A stretch of 64,000 bases of DNA from Paraspadella gotoi. Its lineage: Eukaryota; Chaetognatha. Location: positions 17,649,377 through 17,713,376 of the forward strand of contig CM119265.1 of NCBI GenBank assembly GCA_051294375.1, read 5' to 3'. This document shows positions 22,668 to 33,468 of this stretch, piece by piece. Position 1 is the first letter of the stretch. Each line of letters opens with the position of its first letter. The notes beneath the pieces are model-generated. The model saw nothing but the letters and a program-made list of their open reading frames with translations, made no database searches and was not told the origin of the DNA. A program made the position numbers and the translations under genes.

Positions 22668-24050
22668 GAAAAAAAAAACGCGGCGTCGCCTTGACAACCA
22701 AAACAAACAGCGTCTAGATGGAGGCGGGGGTCAAGGACAGGAGACGATTTAGAAGGACGGGCGGAGTAGTTACGTGGGCGTGGGGGTGGGGAAAGAAAAG
22801 AGGGGGAGGGTGGAAGAGGCTCGTGAGGAGGCGCGATGCTATTGACGGTCAAAGAAAGAAAAGCGAAAATGGTCGAGTGATTGACTTTTGCGTTTCTCTT
22901 TCTTTTCAGTCGTTGACTTCTGTTTATCTTCATCTTTGTTCGTTCTGGGTTTTTGCTTTCTTCTTCTTTTGAGGTTGGCCGGATTTTTTTTTTTTTTTTT
23001 CGTTCTCTTTCTTGATTTTGTTTCTTGGGTTTCTTGTTTTTTTTTGTTTCTTTGACTTAGTTTCTTTGTTTCTTTTATGTTTCGTACATTCGTTTTTTCT
23101 TATGAAATTGGTAAAACACAATATAAAATTATTTTATTGTTTCTTATAATCATTATTATTATTTAAATACGAAAGCCCGATTAAACTCTTTATATAACCA
23201 TTAGACCTTAGCAAATTTTAAAAAGTTTTTTACAGAATTTAGCACTATAGTACAAATTAGTCCCCTATATGCTACTAATTTTTTTCTATCTTTGTTTTTT
23301 GAAAAATCGATCAATAAGTGCTTGCAACTCTTCAAAATTTGCAAAAAAACGGTTTTTTTCATTAAAAATGATAGATATCTTAAAAAATATCAGTCGGAAT
23401 CAAATTTAATCTGCGTCAATTTAAAGAGCGGAAAAAATACTTCATTTTACATACTTTATTTTTAAAAATCCAAATAATACTTTTCCAATTATTGATGTTT
23501 AAAAAACTGAATTCTCGGCATTTTTAAGTCACATTTTTTAATTTTCCCTTTATAACTTTGAAAATAATATAAAATAAGGTATAAAACAGACTAAATCCTC
23601 AAGAGTAAACCTTGGGCTTTCTATTGGCGTAAATAGGTATTAGTAAAGTTAACTTGTCGAGATCACTGTATTCAGATTGATGACCCTCTTGGTCTCTTTT
23701 TACATTTTCTATCTTCGTCATGACCGTGATAAAATTCACGTGATAAAATTCACGATTCGATCATTGTGACAATTTTCTTCTCTTGAATCACCATGGTCAC
23801 TTTCGGATGACGCTGATTGGTGGTCGAAGACGCGGAGATTCGCGTTTGTCACATTTGGATTTTTGACGGGATGATCCAAAGGCGAAGATCCGAAGGGTCA
23901 GTCGAAGAGACCAACGCGTCGTCTGGTCAGGAGGGAAGAGGAAGAGGAGGAGACTTTATCTCAGCGGTGATAATTTTTCGGCGATGATGACAGAAGCAGA
24001 CGTCGAAAATGGCGGATGAGGAAAGAGGGAGGAAAGAGAGGAAGGAGGGG
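22668..24050. other. Intergenic stretch, no gene recognised
   Basis: GC-rich to 22830, T-rich to 23060, then AT-rich sequence to 23660 resembling old repeat, then CpG-containing sequence leading into a gap at 24051-24276. No structure beyond T homopolymers was found. Confidence 0.5.
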
Positions 24051-24276
24051 NNNNNNNNNNNNNNNNNNNNNNNNNNNNNNNNNNNNNNNNNNNNNNNNNN
24101 NNNNNNNNNNNNNNNNNNNNNNNNNNNNNNNNNNNNNNNNNNNNNNNNNNNNNNNNNNNNNNNNNNNNNNNNNNNNNNNNNNNNNNNNNNNNNNNNNNNN
24201 NNNNNNNNNNNNNNNNNNNNNNNNNNNNNNNNNNNNNNNNNNNNNNNNNNNNNNNNNNNNNNNNNNNNNNNNNNNN
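24051..24276. other. Assembly gap, 226 N, within GGA-rich sequence
   Basis: Both flanks are AGGAAGGAGGGG-like, so the gap probably hides a GGA/AAGG repeat array. Confidence 1.
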
Positions 24277-24809
24277 AGGAAGGAGGGGATGAAGGAGAGG
24301 AAGGAGGGGGAGGATATTTAAGAAATACGGGAGAGGCGAATGAACTGAGCAGAGATAGGGGAAGAAGAAGAGTTGGTTTACGAGAAGGAAGGACGAGAGA
24401 TACAGAGACTGAAAGACACTTGGGATATTAACAGAAAAAGACAGAAAGGAAATGAGAGAGGATAAGATAAGAGAAAGAATTGTACAGAAAAAGAAATAAA
24501 GGATAAAAGAAAGGAAGGGAAGGATAAAAAAGGAAAAGAGAGAAAGAAAAGGAGAGAAGTGAAAATGGGTCAGAGCGAGATGAGGTGGAGATGAAGTCGA
24601 AACCCGAAATCCGGAAGTTGATGAAACTTGGTCAACGCGGATGAGGTGAGCGACCCGGAAAAGGTTTGGGTCACTTGATGGAGTCACGAGAAGGGTCACC
24701 ACTAGAGTCGTTACCGTTCGAAGTTTACTAGATTCTAGATGTTTTTAAAAAAAATACTGTACTAATATATCTCTGAAATGACATTAATTAATGAAGTTAA
24801 AATATCATA

Positions 24810-24810
<1 letters not shown>
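24277..24810. other. Purine-rich stretch, no gene seen
   Basis: Strong A/G bias on the plus strand (24277-24600) with no clean repeat unit, then mixed sequence. Confidence 0.5.
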
Positions 24811-24859
<49 letters not shown>

Positions 24860-24878
24860 ACTCTCTCTCTCTCTCTCC
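24811..24878. repeat. (CT)n microsatellite
   Basis: CTGT then pure CT units, seen directly. Confidence 0.95.
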
Positions 24879-26125
24879 TTTCGCCCAGAATATCCTTCAT
24901 AATCCACGAATCCCCTAATGCGTTTGAACGATAACCGAAAATCCTCTTAACCGACGAAAAATTCCTCGTTATCACCGAAATCGACTTCTTAGGATTTTGC
25001 ATCGCTCACAGTTCGTTGTCGGCCAACAGTTTTTCGAAGCTGACTTTTAAATTCGCCCGGAGTTAGCAATTTGAGAATGAAACTGGTAAATAAGGCATAT
25101 CGTAAATTGACTCGTGACTATTTTTCGCCGTATTTTTTTATTCTTCTAAGAAGAGGAAAAATAATAAAGGGGAAATATTAAGTTTGATGATTTCTGAGGA
25201 TGTTTGAAATTTTAACTTTCAGCCTTTGAAGTTTCGTTAAAATCGCCTGCCCCCCAGACAGCTTAAACAGAAAAGCACATATCCACGAGCGTCTCGTAGT
25301 TAATAAGCATACAAGTTCCGTTACGAGTCGTCAAGAAAAATGCCGATCGCCGATAAGATTTAAGAAATGCCCCATTGCCCTGTAACAAAACCCTTTCTGA
25401 GATGATCACATCTGATTGTAACTTTAAATTTACATAGACAATTATTCATTTTAAAAGTTATTTTGGTCATATCAATATAAAATTTATATATATTTTTTAG
25501 AACAATAAATTTCACAGTAAAGTTAAACTTATACTTTTAGTTTTAGTATTCTCCTTACCGACTCCTCTTCATCGGCAGAATGAGCATCGTTCCAAAAAAA
25601 TGAGAAATTGCTGCCATTGCCTTTAGTCCTTAAGTCGAAAGAGGCGATGCTCAGTTGCTCACCCGCAAGGAGATTCCTCGAAATCCCGAGACCGACAGAT
25701 CGACCNNNNNNNNNNNNNNNNNNNNNNNNNNNNNNNNNNNNNNNNNNNNNNNNNNNNNNNNNNNNNNNNNNNNNNNNNNNNNNNNNNNNNNNNNNNNNNN
25801 NNNNNNNNNNNNNNNNNNNNNNNNNNNNNNNNNNNNNNNNNNNNNNNNNNNNNNNNNNNNNNNNNNNNNNNNNNNNNNNNNNNNNNNNNNNNNNNNNNNN
25901 NNNNNNNNNNNNNNNNNNNNNNNNNNNNNNNNNNNNNNNNNNNNNNNNNNNNNNNNNNNNNNNNNNNNNNNNNNNNNCGGCCGGTCCAATCATTCACCGA
26001 GTGCCGGATCCTGCGGCCGACCGGAAGTTGAGAGAGGAAGAGGAGGAGGAGAAGGAGGAGGAAAGGAAAGGGCGCGAAAAAAAGATCCGGTCCCGGGAAT
26101 CGGGCCTCGAGCTCTCCACGGGCTC
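24879..26125. other. Intergenic stretch with a gap, no gene seen
   Basis: Mixed sequence, a 272-N gap at 25706-25977, then a GGA-rich patch (26035-26070). Confidence 0.5.
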
Positions 26126-26173
26126 CAGAGAGAGAGAGAGAGAGAGAGAGTGAGAGAGAGAGAGAGAGAGAGA
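26126..26173. repeat. (GA)n microsatellite
   Basis: GA run with one interruption. Confidence 0.95.
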
Positions 26174-26267
26174 ACGAACGAGCGACGGCGTACAAAAGGC
26201 GTCTCTGCCCGCTAATGACGTACGGCTTAGTCCGCCTGACCGCCAAATGACCAGATAAGAAGACGCG

Positions 26268-26292
26268 ATCACGTGACCGAGCGGTCACGTGG
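26268..26292. promoter_or_regulatory. Pair of CACGTG E-boxes
   Basis: TCACGTGA at 26269-26276 and TCACGTGG at 26285-26292, 16 bp apart, just before a 228-N gap (26371-26598). Motif evidence only. Confidence 0.35.
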
Positions 26293-26701
26293 ACGCCTGA
26301 TCCTTCGCGGGCGCGGGGATGTCCCCTTTGAGCGCCTCTGTGCTCACCCTTTTAGGGACTGTTTTAATCGNNNNNNNNNNNNNNNNNNNNNNNNNNNNNN
26401 NNNNNNNNNNNNNNNNNNNNNNNNNNNNNNNNNNNNNNNNNNNNNNNNNNNNNNNNNNNNNNNNNNNNNNNNNNNNNNNNNNNNNNNNNNNNNNNNNNNN
26501 NNNNNNNNNNNNNNNNNNNNNNNNNNNNNNNNNNNNNNNNNNNNNNNNNNNNNNNNNNNNNNNNNNNNNNNNNNNNNNNNNNNNNNNNNNNNNNNNNNTC
26601 TCCGCGAAGAAGGGAGAATGGGTTAAGTGAAGTGGGAGCGAGACTTTTCTATTGAAAACCTCACGACGGCGGCTGTTTTTAGTTCACTCTTAAATAAATC
26701 G

Positions 26702-26839
26702 ATTATTGATTAAAAACGTCGAATTTGGGATCAAATGCAGTATATTTTTTTTCTTATTTTATTCTTTTATTATTTGGTTTTCAATTAAAAAAAAATATAC
26801 TGCACTTGATCCCAAATTCGACGTTTTTAATCAATAATT
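26702..26839. repeat. Long hairpin: about 50 bp inverted repeat around a 34 bp loop
   Basis: Arms 26702-26752 and 26787-26839 match with one or two mismatches. The core is TTAAAAACGTCGAATTTGGG, paired with its reverse complement. No target duplication was found at the outer ends, so it may be a small MITE, a remnant of one, or a hairpin-forming RNA. There is no mature-microRNA evidence. Confidence 0.85.
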
Positions 26840-27382
26840 AAACAGTGCATGCGATGACTCTACAAACTCAAATCGATTATTTTTCGGTGAACTTTCTAAA
26901 ATTTCCAAAAAAGAAAAGAACAGCCAAGTGAACTAAATTTCGACTTCAAACGACGACAAGATCTTCAAAAATTACGGACGACGTCAGGAATTGTCAAGAA
27001 AAAAGAAGATTCGCGCCAAAGATCATTTTTCAGCATTCGCGCCATCTTGCAGCCGTCGGCGCCAACGACGAGGAAAACAAATGAACACGGAATTCCCGTC
27101 GACCCGTGGCTCGTCGCCGTCGCCGTCGCCCGTCGAGCCTCGAGGATGACAAATCACCGAGACTTCACTAATTTCAGATTCTCCCTCTTTTTTCCTTTAG
27201 TTTCACCCAAATTAAAAGTGAACGCCGCCTTTGCCGCCGTCGCCGTAGCTGTCCCCCTCGATTTTTCAACCCCATCTATCGGTAAATTGTTCTTAAACTT
27301 TCATGTTCGAACGAGATTAAATTAAGAAGAATTTATAAGTTGTGGAGAAAAGACTTGTTTGGAGATTTCTGTATGAAATACA

Positions 27383-27470
27383 GACCTTAAACCACCAAAG
27401 CCTTTCCAAAAGCAAGGTAGCTTATTTATTAAATTACTGGATAATCTTTATATTGGTTGTATATTGGGAA
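27383..27470 (+). repeat. Dispersed repeat D, short copy
   Basis: CCTTAAACCACCAAAGCC, then TAGCTTATTTATTAAATTAC and TATATTGGTT; the same order as at 3610-3690 and 28530-28620. Confidence 0.75.
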
Positions 27471-27664
27471 CCTTGATTTTACCCTTTCAACCCCCAATCC
27501 CCAGTCCCCCAACTTTGTCAAGCTTGCCTCCAACAACCACCATTCCACCCCGATTTCTCTCGTGGGCGGGAAAAGGGGTCGCGCCTCTTTTATCTCAACT
27601 TTAAGTTTCAGTTTTGTTAATTACTTTCTTTTTCGGTCTTCCTCGAGCAAAGAAGAAGAACCGA

Positions 27665-27711
27665 CCAATCATAGGACGAGAATTCGACGCCTTCGTCTCG
27701 AACACACCAAT
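27665..27711. promoter_or_regulatory. CCAAT-box pair
   Basis: CCAAT at 27665-27669 and 27707-27711 in CpG-containing sequence. Spacing is 42 bp, less typical than the other pairs. Confidence 0.2.
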
Positions 27712-28031
27712 AGGAAGACGAGAATTTCTTTTCGAGCTGGAGAGAGACGAGGCACCGCCGCGAGGCACAATTAATGTAGAATGCCGTTCATTTATCATAG
27801 AAGACAAGTCTTTGGAAGGGTGAGGGNNNNNNNNNNNNNNNNNNNNNNNNNNNNNNNNNNNNNNNNNNNNNNNNNNNNNNNNNNNNNNNNNNNNNNNNNN
27901 NNNNNNNNNNNNNNNNNNNNNNNNNNNNNNNNNNNNNNNNNNNNNNNNNNNNNNNNNNNNNNNNNNNNNNNNNNNNNNNNNNNNNNNNNNNNNNNNNNNN
28001 NNNNNNNNNNNNNNNNNNNNNNNNNNNNNNN

Positions 28032-28244
28032 AGATCATCAGAGTATTTTAACACTTTCGTAACAGTAGCTTCTTGTATTTTGATGTTATTGGGGAGTTCA
28101 ATATAGTATTTCTTGACATAATACCCCAGGGAGTGTTCGTTTTATACGATTGAAATAGTTCTTAAAAATATTAATCATTGATAGGGAAGCCAGGTACTCT
28201 GGATGTTGATTAACTAGAATGTGAGAGATTGAAAACTTGCAGGG
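28032..28244 (-). repeat. Direct duplicate, copy 1, of a repeat D segment
   Basis: Nearly identical to 28284-28496, with a handful of substitutions. The two copies are separated only by a 10-N gap (28245-28254) and 29 bp, and copy 1 is bounded by another gap on its left. The minus strand holds two open segments in different frames (see the finding). Confidence 0.9.
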
Positions 28245-28283
28245 NNNNNNNNNNTTGAATGTTTAATGTTTATAGTAAATTTA

Positions 28284-28625
28284 AGATCATCAGAGTATTT
28301 TAACACTTTCGTAACAGTTGCTTCTTGTATTTTGATGTTATTGGGGAGTTCAATATCGTATTTATTGACATAATACCCCAGGAAGTGGTCGTTTTATACG
28401 ATTGAAATAGTTCTTAAAAATATTAATCATTGATAGGGAAGCCAGGTACTCTGGATGTTGATTAACTAGACTGTGAGAGATTGAAAACTTGCAGGGCCCT
28501 AAAATGTTATTATCTTTAAGATGGATAGAGGCCTTAAACCACCATCGCCTGTCCAAAGTCAAGGGGCAAGAAAGCTTATTTTGTTGAATGAATGATTATA
28601 TTTATATTGGTTATACCAATTTCCC
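28284..28625 (-). repeat. Direct duplicate, copy 2, with the longest copy of repeat D
   Basis: The first 213 bp repeat copy 1; the remainder (28497-28625) carries the GGCCTTAAACCACCA and CCTGTCCAAAGTCA landmarks of repeat D. On the minus strand a 66-codon open frame (28362-28562), followed in another frame by an open stretch down to about 28256, suggests decayed coding sequence with one frame change near 28375. No domain recognised. Confidence 0.7.
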
Positions 28626-28790
28626 CATAGTTTTGAGATTCTACAAATTTTAGATTTAATGCTTCGGCCTGAATTTCCCAGCCACCTGTTGCCTTCTTAT
28701 CGGCTATCACATCCCCGCGGGCGATCGAGAGATCACCGCCCATTCACTTCAAGCTTTTCACAACTTCCTCTCTCACGAGTGAACAAAAGA

Positions 28791-28958
28791 NNNNNNNNNN
28801 NNNNNNNNNNNNNNNNNNNNNNNNNNNNNNNNNNNNNNNNNNNNNNNNNNNNNNNNNNNNNNNNNNNNNNNNNNNNNNNNNNNNNNNNNNNNNNNNNNNN
28901 NNNNNNNNNNNNNNNNNNNNNNNNNNNNNNNNNNNNNNNNNNNNNNNNNNNNNNNNNN
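28791..28958. other. Assembly gap, 168 N
   Basis: Run of N. Confidence 1.
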
Positions 28959-29921
28959 ATCGCCTATCGCCACGCTTCGATCGTTCGGACCGATCGGCTT
29001 CGAGAAATCAGCCGATCGCCGATGTTTCCTCGATCTCAATTCTAAGAAAAGCGATCGACGATTCTTCTCCTTTTCGCTCTTCCGTCGAAGTGAAGCGATC
29101 GGGAGATAAATTCTTTATGGGAATAAGTTTTTTTTTGGTCGACTGTCGAATTAAGGTCAATGATGTTTCTATTAAAAACGATTTGTGCTATTAGATATTT
29201 TTCTGTAATTTTTGTTGCTTTTTTATCGCATAATTTTTTCAATTTTTGTACTGAAGTCTAAAGAGAGTTGTTTAATTTTCATTTAATAACTTCGTAATTT
29301 AGGTGGAATCGCCTGTGGGCAAAATAGACTAGGCGCCTTTTCAGTCGTCGTCGTCGTCGTCGAACAAAGAAAAAAGCGAACTCGGGGTCGGAACCGATCC
29401 CGTGATTTCCCGATCAGTCTTCGGCCCCGAGGGCGTCGTCGTCATCATCATCGTCGTCGTCATCGTCGTCGTCGGCGTCGCTGTGAGACCAATTAAAGGA
29501 AATTCAGTTGGCGGAATTTGCGCTGGAGGGAAAAAGAGGAAGGAATGAGACGGAGATCGGGTCGACGGTCCGAAGGGGACGAGGATTAAGGCGTGGGGGC
29601 GAGACTGGCGAGTGGCGGCGAGGGATGTGGATAGGAAGTGAATTCGTGAGACATTGGTAAGGAAGGTGGGGTATTTCAAGTTTCGAAATTCTGGTGCCCA
29701 AGAAAGTTAGACAAAAAAATACATCCTTTAGAATGAGCTAAAGAACAAAAAAAGAAATGATAAGTGATCTAAAAATAATACTTTTAAATTTTAAATTGTT
29801 TCGGTCATTACGAGTGAGAGATCGAAAAAAAGGCAATTCTCGTCAAGCGTCTAGTCATGCCTACTTGTTAGGTAGATTTTGCAGCTTGAGTTAATATCCT
29901 CTGCTCCCACATCACATTCTT
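28959..29921. repeat. Mostly non-coding stretch with a TCG/TCA triplet tract (29341-29480)
   Basis: Triplet tract of (GTC)n and (ATC)n units. A minus-strand frame across it (29341-29679) ends in six aspartates just before a stop, preceded by a non-repetitive stretch reading PSGPKTDREITGSVPTPSS. That makes a 3' exon conceivable, but chance reading of GTC repeats is at least as likely. The rest is featureless. Confidence 0.5.
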
Positions 29922-29970
29922 CCACTCCTCAACTCCTCAACTCCTCAACTCTTCAACTCCTCAACTCCTC
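29922..29970. repeat. Minisatellite, 8 bp unit TCAACTCC, about 6 copies
   Basis: TCAACTCC repeated with one C-to-T variant, seen directly. Confidence 0.95.
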
Positions 29971-30292
29971 CCATCCTCCACCTCCGCCATCGATTCCATC
30001 GTCTCAAAGCCACCAATTATTTCACGACCCTGACTTTCTTCGCCGGGTCAATCCAGCGACGACCTCAAGCACCTACACCGACCGCAACGCCCTCTATAAA
30101 GTTCGCCGCCGACGCCGCTTACGACGCCGACCGAGTTGGCGCCGCCGTTGAAAAGCCGCTTAACGTTTTGACACTTCATGATCTCCTCGTAAGTTACATT
30201 GATGGAATATTGTAAACTTTTAAAATTGTAATACAAGGTGAAACCTTAGACAATTATACAACGAATTATAGTTATAAACTACACTGGCAGAA
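29971..30292. other. Short unannotated stretch
   Basis: Pyrimidine-rich, then CG-rich, then AT-rich sequence. Nothing recognised. Confidence 0.5.
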
Positions 30293-31095
30293 AAAAAAAT
30301 TTAAAAATGTCATGTTGAAAATTGCAGAGAAAAAAATCGGTTATATGGTCAACGGATTGTTTAGATGGTTAAGGCTTATATATTGTAAAGAAGAGGGAAA
30401 TCAGCACGGGCCCCCTACCCTTAAACGCCACTTCGAAACCACACTACGATGTGTCTCGTTCCCGAAATCACGGACAAATGGAAAAAGCTTATGCTAAAAA
30501 CACGGACAGATACTCTCTTCCTTGTTCAGCGAAGTAAGTTATGACTCAATAAAACGATCGAAAATAACTTACCCTATCACCAACACCCATAAACGACTAG
30601 CTGTCATGCAATTAATTTATTTTTCTCTCTCTCTCTCTCTCTTCTCTTCTCTCTCTCTCTACTCCTCTCTCTCTCTCTCCTCTCTCCTCTCTCTACCTAA
30701 AAGACGTTAGCCGACCGGAGCGTTGACCGGGAAGCGGCCAGATGGGGATGGGGGGCGCTCTCATTGCCCTTTCGACCCCGAAGCTTTTTGTCGCGCATGG
30801 AAGGAGCAGAAAAGGACAGAAGTTAAAGAGAAAAGTAAATGGAAGGGAGGCTAGAACAGAAGAGCTGAAAGAGACCAGAATGAGAAGACAAATGAGGAAA
30901 AGCATGAGAGGAAAGAGATGAATGAGGAAGAGCATGAATGACAGGAAGCAGATTGAATAGCAGCCGTCGGGAAAGAGATTCGTCGGTGATTCGTAGTCCG
31001 GAAAATATATTTTAGAAAAGTTACTTTTTATTTATTGCTGTGATAAAATTTTTAGGTTGTAAAACCTTCCATGATGCTTCAACATTTTACCTTTT
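30293..31095 (+). repeat. Second inverted duplication, left arm, outer part
   Basis: Reverse complement of about 32665-33468 with indels. Shared landmarks include GGGCCCCCTACCCTTAAACG against the inverse near 33345, and the CT tract against GA at 33004-33158. It continues after an insertion at about 31960-32095. Both arms contain the sequence around a pyrimidine tract and TTAGCCGACCGGAGCGTTGACC. Confidence 0.9.
30623..30694. repeat. (CT)n microsatellite
   Basis: CT runs with short interruptions; the partner tract is at 33004-33158. Confidence 0.95.
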
Positions 31096-31129
31096 AAAAT
31101 TGTTCTATATGTTTATCTTCTTTTATTGG

Positions 31130-31440
31130 TGGTCCGTATCACCACCAGATGATAAATTAAAGCTTGCTCGCTTGCTTTCGCAGCGCGCCTCAGGTTGCTC
31201 AGTGGACTAGACTGCACACATCCCAATGTCTGCCGTCCCTGTGTCGAGCCTCTTGCAGGTTGTCATAGTAGAAAGTCGGGATGGCACCGGTGCTAACCCG
31301 CCTGTAGGCATGGGCCTGACTGCGCCCAGATTCCCAAAGCTTCAGGACTTACTTGATGAACATGCTTGTCTTCAGCTGGCGCCGATCCGCAAGGTAGCAC
31401 ACCGCTGCCGGGTGTGTGCGCCCTGTAAAAACCAGCCTCT
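31130..31440 (+). mobile_element. tRNA-derived SINE, copy 1
   Basis: The head resembles a tRNA: acceptor-like GCCTCAG at 31187-31193, box A-like TTGCTCAGTGG at 31195-31205, and box B-like GTGTCGAGCC at 31241-31250. The A-to-B distance of 46 bp is close to the 44 bp of a canonical tRNA. A tRNA-unrelated body of about 190 bp follows, ending CCAGCCTCTTC. A second diverged copy lies at 31652-31962. Known: tRNA-derived SINEs are transcribed by RNA polymerase III and moved by LINE enzymes. An open frame across the pair is incidental. Confidence 0.65.
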
Positions 31441-31651
31441 TCAATGGTTGAGCCCGACCGCTCGATCCCGTAACACACGCCAACCCGAGGCCATGATAAT
31501 ACTCCTCTGGCCCTTGATGTGGTTTGAGCATACACAGCTCGCCACTCAAAGCAAGGCCACCCAGAATGAGAGAGGTGTGCAGCGAGAGACATGCGCTTCC
31601 ATCCCCCTGGCTTCGTACTCTCATATTGCGAGAGTCACTGTGGTGGCGGCT
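31441..31651. other. Sequence between the two SINE copies
   Basis: About 210 bp with no match to either copy by eye. It may be the 3' tail of copy 1 or the interior of a compound element. Confidence 0.5.
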
Positions 31652-31962
31652 GTCTGCGTGGTCTCATCACCAACAGATAAAATTAAAGCTGTTGCTTTCG
31701 CAGCGCCCTCGGTAGGCTCAGTGGCTAATGCCCACCATCCCAAATAGTGCGTCCCTGCGTTCGCAGCCCTGAGGTTGTCATGTAGAAATGTGCGGATGGC
31801 ACCGGGATAAACCCGCCTCGCGCTGAGGCATGGTCCAACTAGCCAGCATCCAGCCAAAAGCTCTCGGACTACTTATGAACATGCTGTCTCGCTGTCGCCA
31901 CGACTGGCGTGACACGCTGCGGTGTGTGGCGCCTCTGGTAAATGATCCAGCCTCTTCCAAGT
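31652..31962 (+). mobile_element. tRNA-derived SINE, copy 2
   Basis: Box A-like TAGGCTCAGTGGC near 31711-31723, box B-like GCGTTCGCAGCCC near 31757, and acceptor-like CTGAGG after it. The body is homologous to copy 1 (GATGGCACCGG, AACCCGCCT, ATGAACATGC) and ends CCAGCCTCTTCCAAG directly against a CT tract. Copy 2 keeps a better box A and copy 1 a better box B. Confidence 0.65.
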
Positions 31963-32092
31963 CTCTCTCTATTTATTGTTTAATTTTTATCTCATCTCTC
32001 TCTTTATTTATCTTAGTTTCGCCTCTCTCTCTGGCTTTCCAACCATACTCCATTCTACCTTCTTCTGTTAATCTCTCTCTCTCTCTCTAGTA

Positions 32093-32095
<3 letters not shown>
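31963..32095 (+). repeat. Second inverted duplication, left arm, inner part
   Basis: Matches 32526-32665 inverted, with CTTTATTTATCTTAGTTTCG and CTGGCTTTCCAACCAT shared. The roughly 860 bp of SINE sequence before it has no counterpart in the right arm. Confidence 0.85.
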
Positions 32096-32125
<30 letters not shown>

Positions 32126-32175
32126 ATCTCTCTCTCTCTCTCTCTCTCGTTCCTCTCTCTCTCTCTCATCTCTCC
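32072..32175. repeat. (CT)n microsatellite
   Basis: CT runs with interruptions, at the inner end of the arm. Confidence 0.95.
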
Positions 32176-32501
32176 TCCCCTTCCACTTTCCTCCACGAGC
32201 TCCACCCCACCCTGCCTTAGTTGTTGGCGGCGCAGAAAAGGCCCCTCCGGGTGAAGGTCACCGTAGATTGGACACGACAAAATTCCACCCTACCTTCTCT
32301 CTATGCCCCCCCCCTCATCCGTAACCCCGGCACCCCCCGTACTGAATCACCCTCACAAAGGTTCACATGAAGTCTGCATGGAATTTTCCTGCAAAGTACA
32401 AATTATCAGAAACGAAGCGAAAACCGAAATCTGATTGGAATCGATATATCGAGATTTTCTTATGCCTTTTTTTTTCTTTTTTTGCGAGGGCGACGGATCT
32501 T
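32176..32501. other. Spacer of the second inverted duplication
   Basis: About 325 bp with no self-match, ending at a 25-N gap (32502-32526). Unlike the large palindrome, this one has a spacer. Confidence 0.6.
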
Positions 32502-32525
32502 NNNNNNNNNNNNNNNNNNNNNNNN

Positions 32526-33129
32526 NGAGAGAGAGCGAGAGAGATTACAAGAAGAAGGTAGATGGAGATGGTTGGAAAGCCAGAGAGAGAGCGAAACTAA
32601 GATAAATAAAGAGAGAGAGAGATAAAAATAAACATAAATAGAGAGAGATAAAAATAGAAAACAATTTTAAAGGGTAAAATGTTGAAGCTATGGAAGGTTT
32701 ACATCCTAAAATTTTATCACACAATAAATAAAAAGTAACTTTTCTAAAATATATTCCGACTACGAATCACCGACGAATCTCTTCCCGACGGCTCATTCAT
32801 CTCTTCCTCATTCATCTCTTCCTCATTCATCTCTTCCTCATTCATCTCTTCCTCTCATTTTCTCTTTTCTTTTCTTCTCTTTCCTCTTTTCTGTCCTTTT
32901 TCTGTCTCCTTTCCATCGCGACAAAAGCTTCGGGGTCAAAGGGCAAGAGGCGCCCCCTCCCCTCTGGCGCTTCCGGTCAACGCTCGTCGGCTAACGTCTT
33001 TTGAGAGAGAGAGAGAGAGAGAGAGANNNNNNNNNNNNNNNNNNNNNNNNNNNNNNNNNNNNNNNNNNNNNNNNNNNNNNNNNNNNNNNNNNNNNNNNNN
33101 NNNNNNNNNNNNNNNNNNNNNNNNNNNNN

Positions 33130-33162
<33 letters not shown>

Positions 33163-33468
33163 TAAATTATTCATCCTAGTCGTTTATGGTGTTGGTGATA
33201 GGGTAAGTTATTTCGTCGTTTATTGAGCATAACTTACTCGCTGAAAAGGAAGAGAGTATCTGTCCTTTTTTTAGCATAAGCTTTTTCCTTTGTCGTGATT
33301 TCGGGACGAGACAATCGAGATGTGGTTTTCGAAGTGGCGATTTAAGGGTAGGGGGCCCAGGCTGATTTCCCTCTTCTTAAATTATAAAGCCTAACCACTA
33401 AACATCCGTTGACCATTAACCGATTTTTTTTCTCATTTTCAACAGACATTTTTAATTCCTTTGTGGGC
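32526..33468 (-). repeat. Second inverted duplication, right arm
   Basis: Inverse of 30293-31095 plus 31963-32095. It includes four tandem copies of a 15 bp unit CTCATTCATCTCTTC (32792-32852) where the left arm (about 30900-30950) has about two degenerate ones. Confidence 0.9.
33004..33158. repeat. (GA)n microsatellite split by a 103-N gap
   Basis: GA on both sides of 33027-33129. The gap clearly sits inside the tract, so its true length is unknown. Confidence 0.95.

Noticed and set aside
29341-29679. Minus-strand frame ending in six aspartates
   Set aside because: Tempting as a 3' exon, but the acidic tail and Thr/Met runs are readings of GTC/ATC repeats; not listed as a gene.
31187-31260. 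Functional tRNA gene
   Set aside because: The boxes are tRNA-like, but the acceptor stem and anticodon arm do not close well and a SINE body follows; treated as SINE head.
31226-31747. 173-codon plus-strand frame
   Set aside because: It spans SINE copy 1, the spacer and part of SINE copy 2; the frame is incidental.
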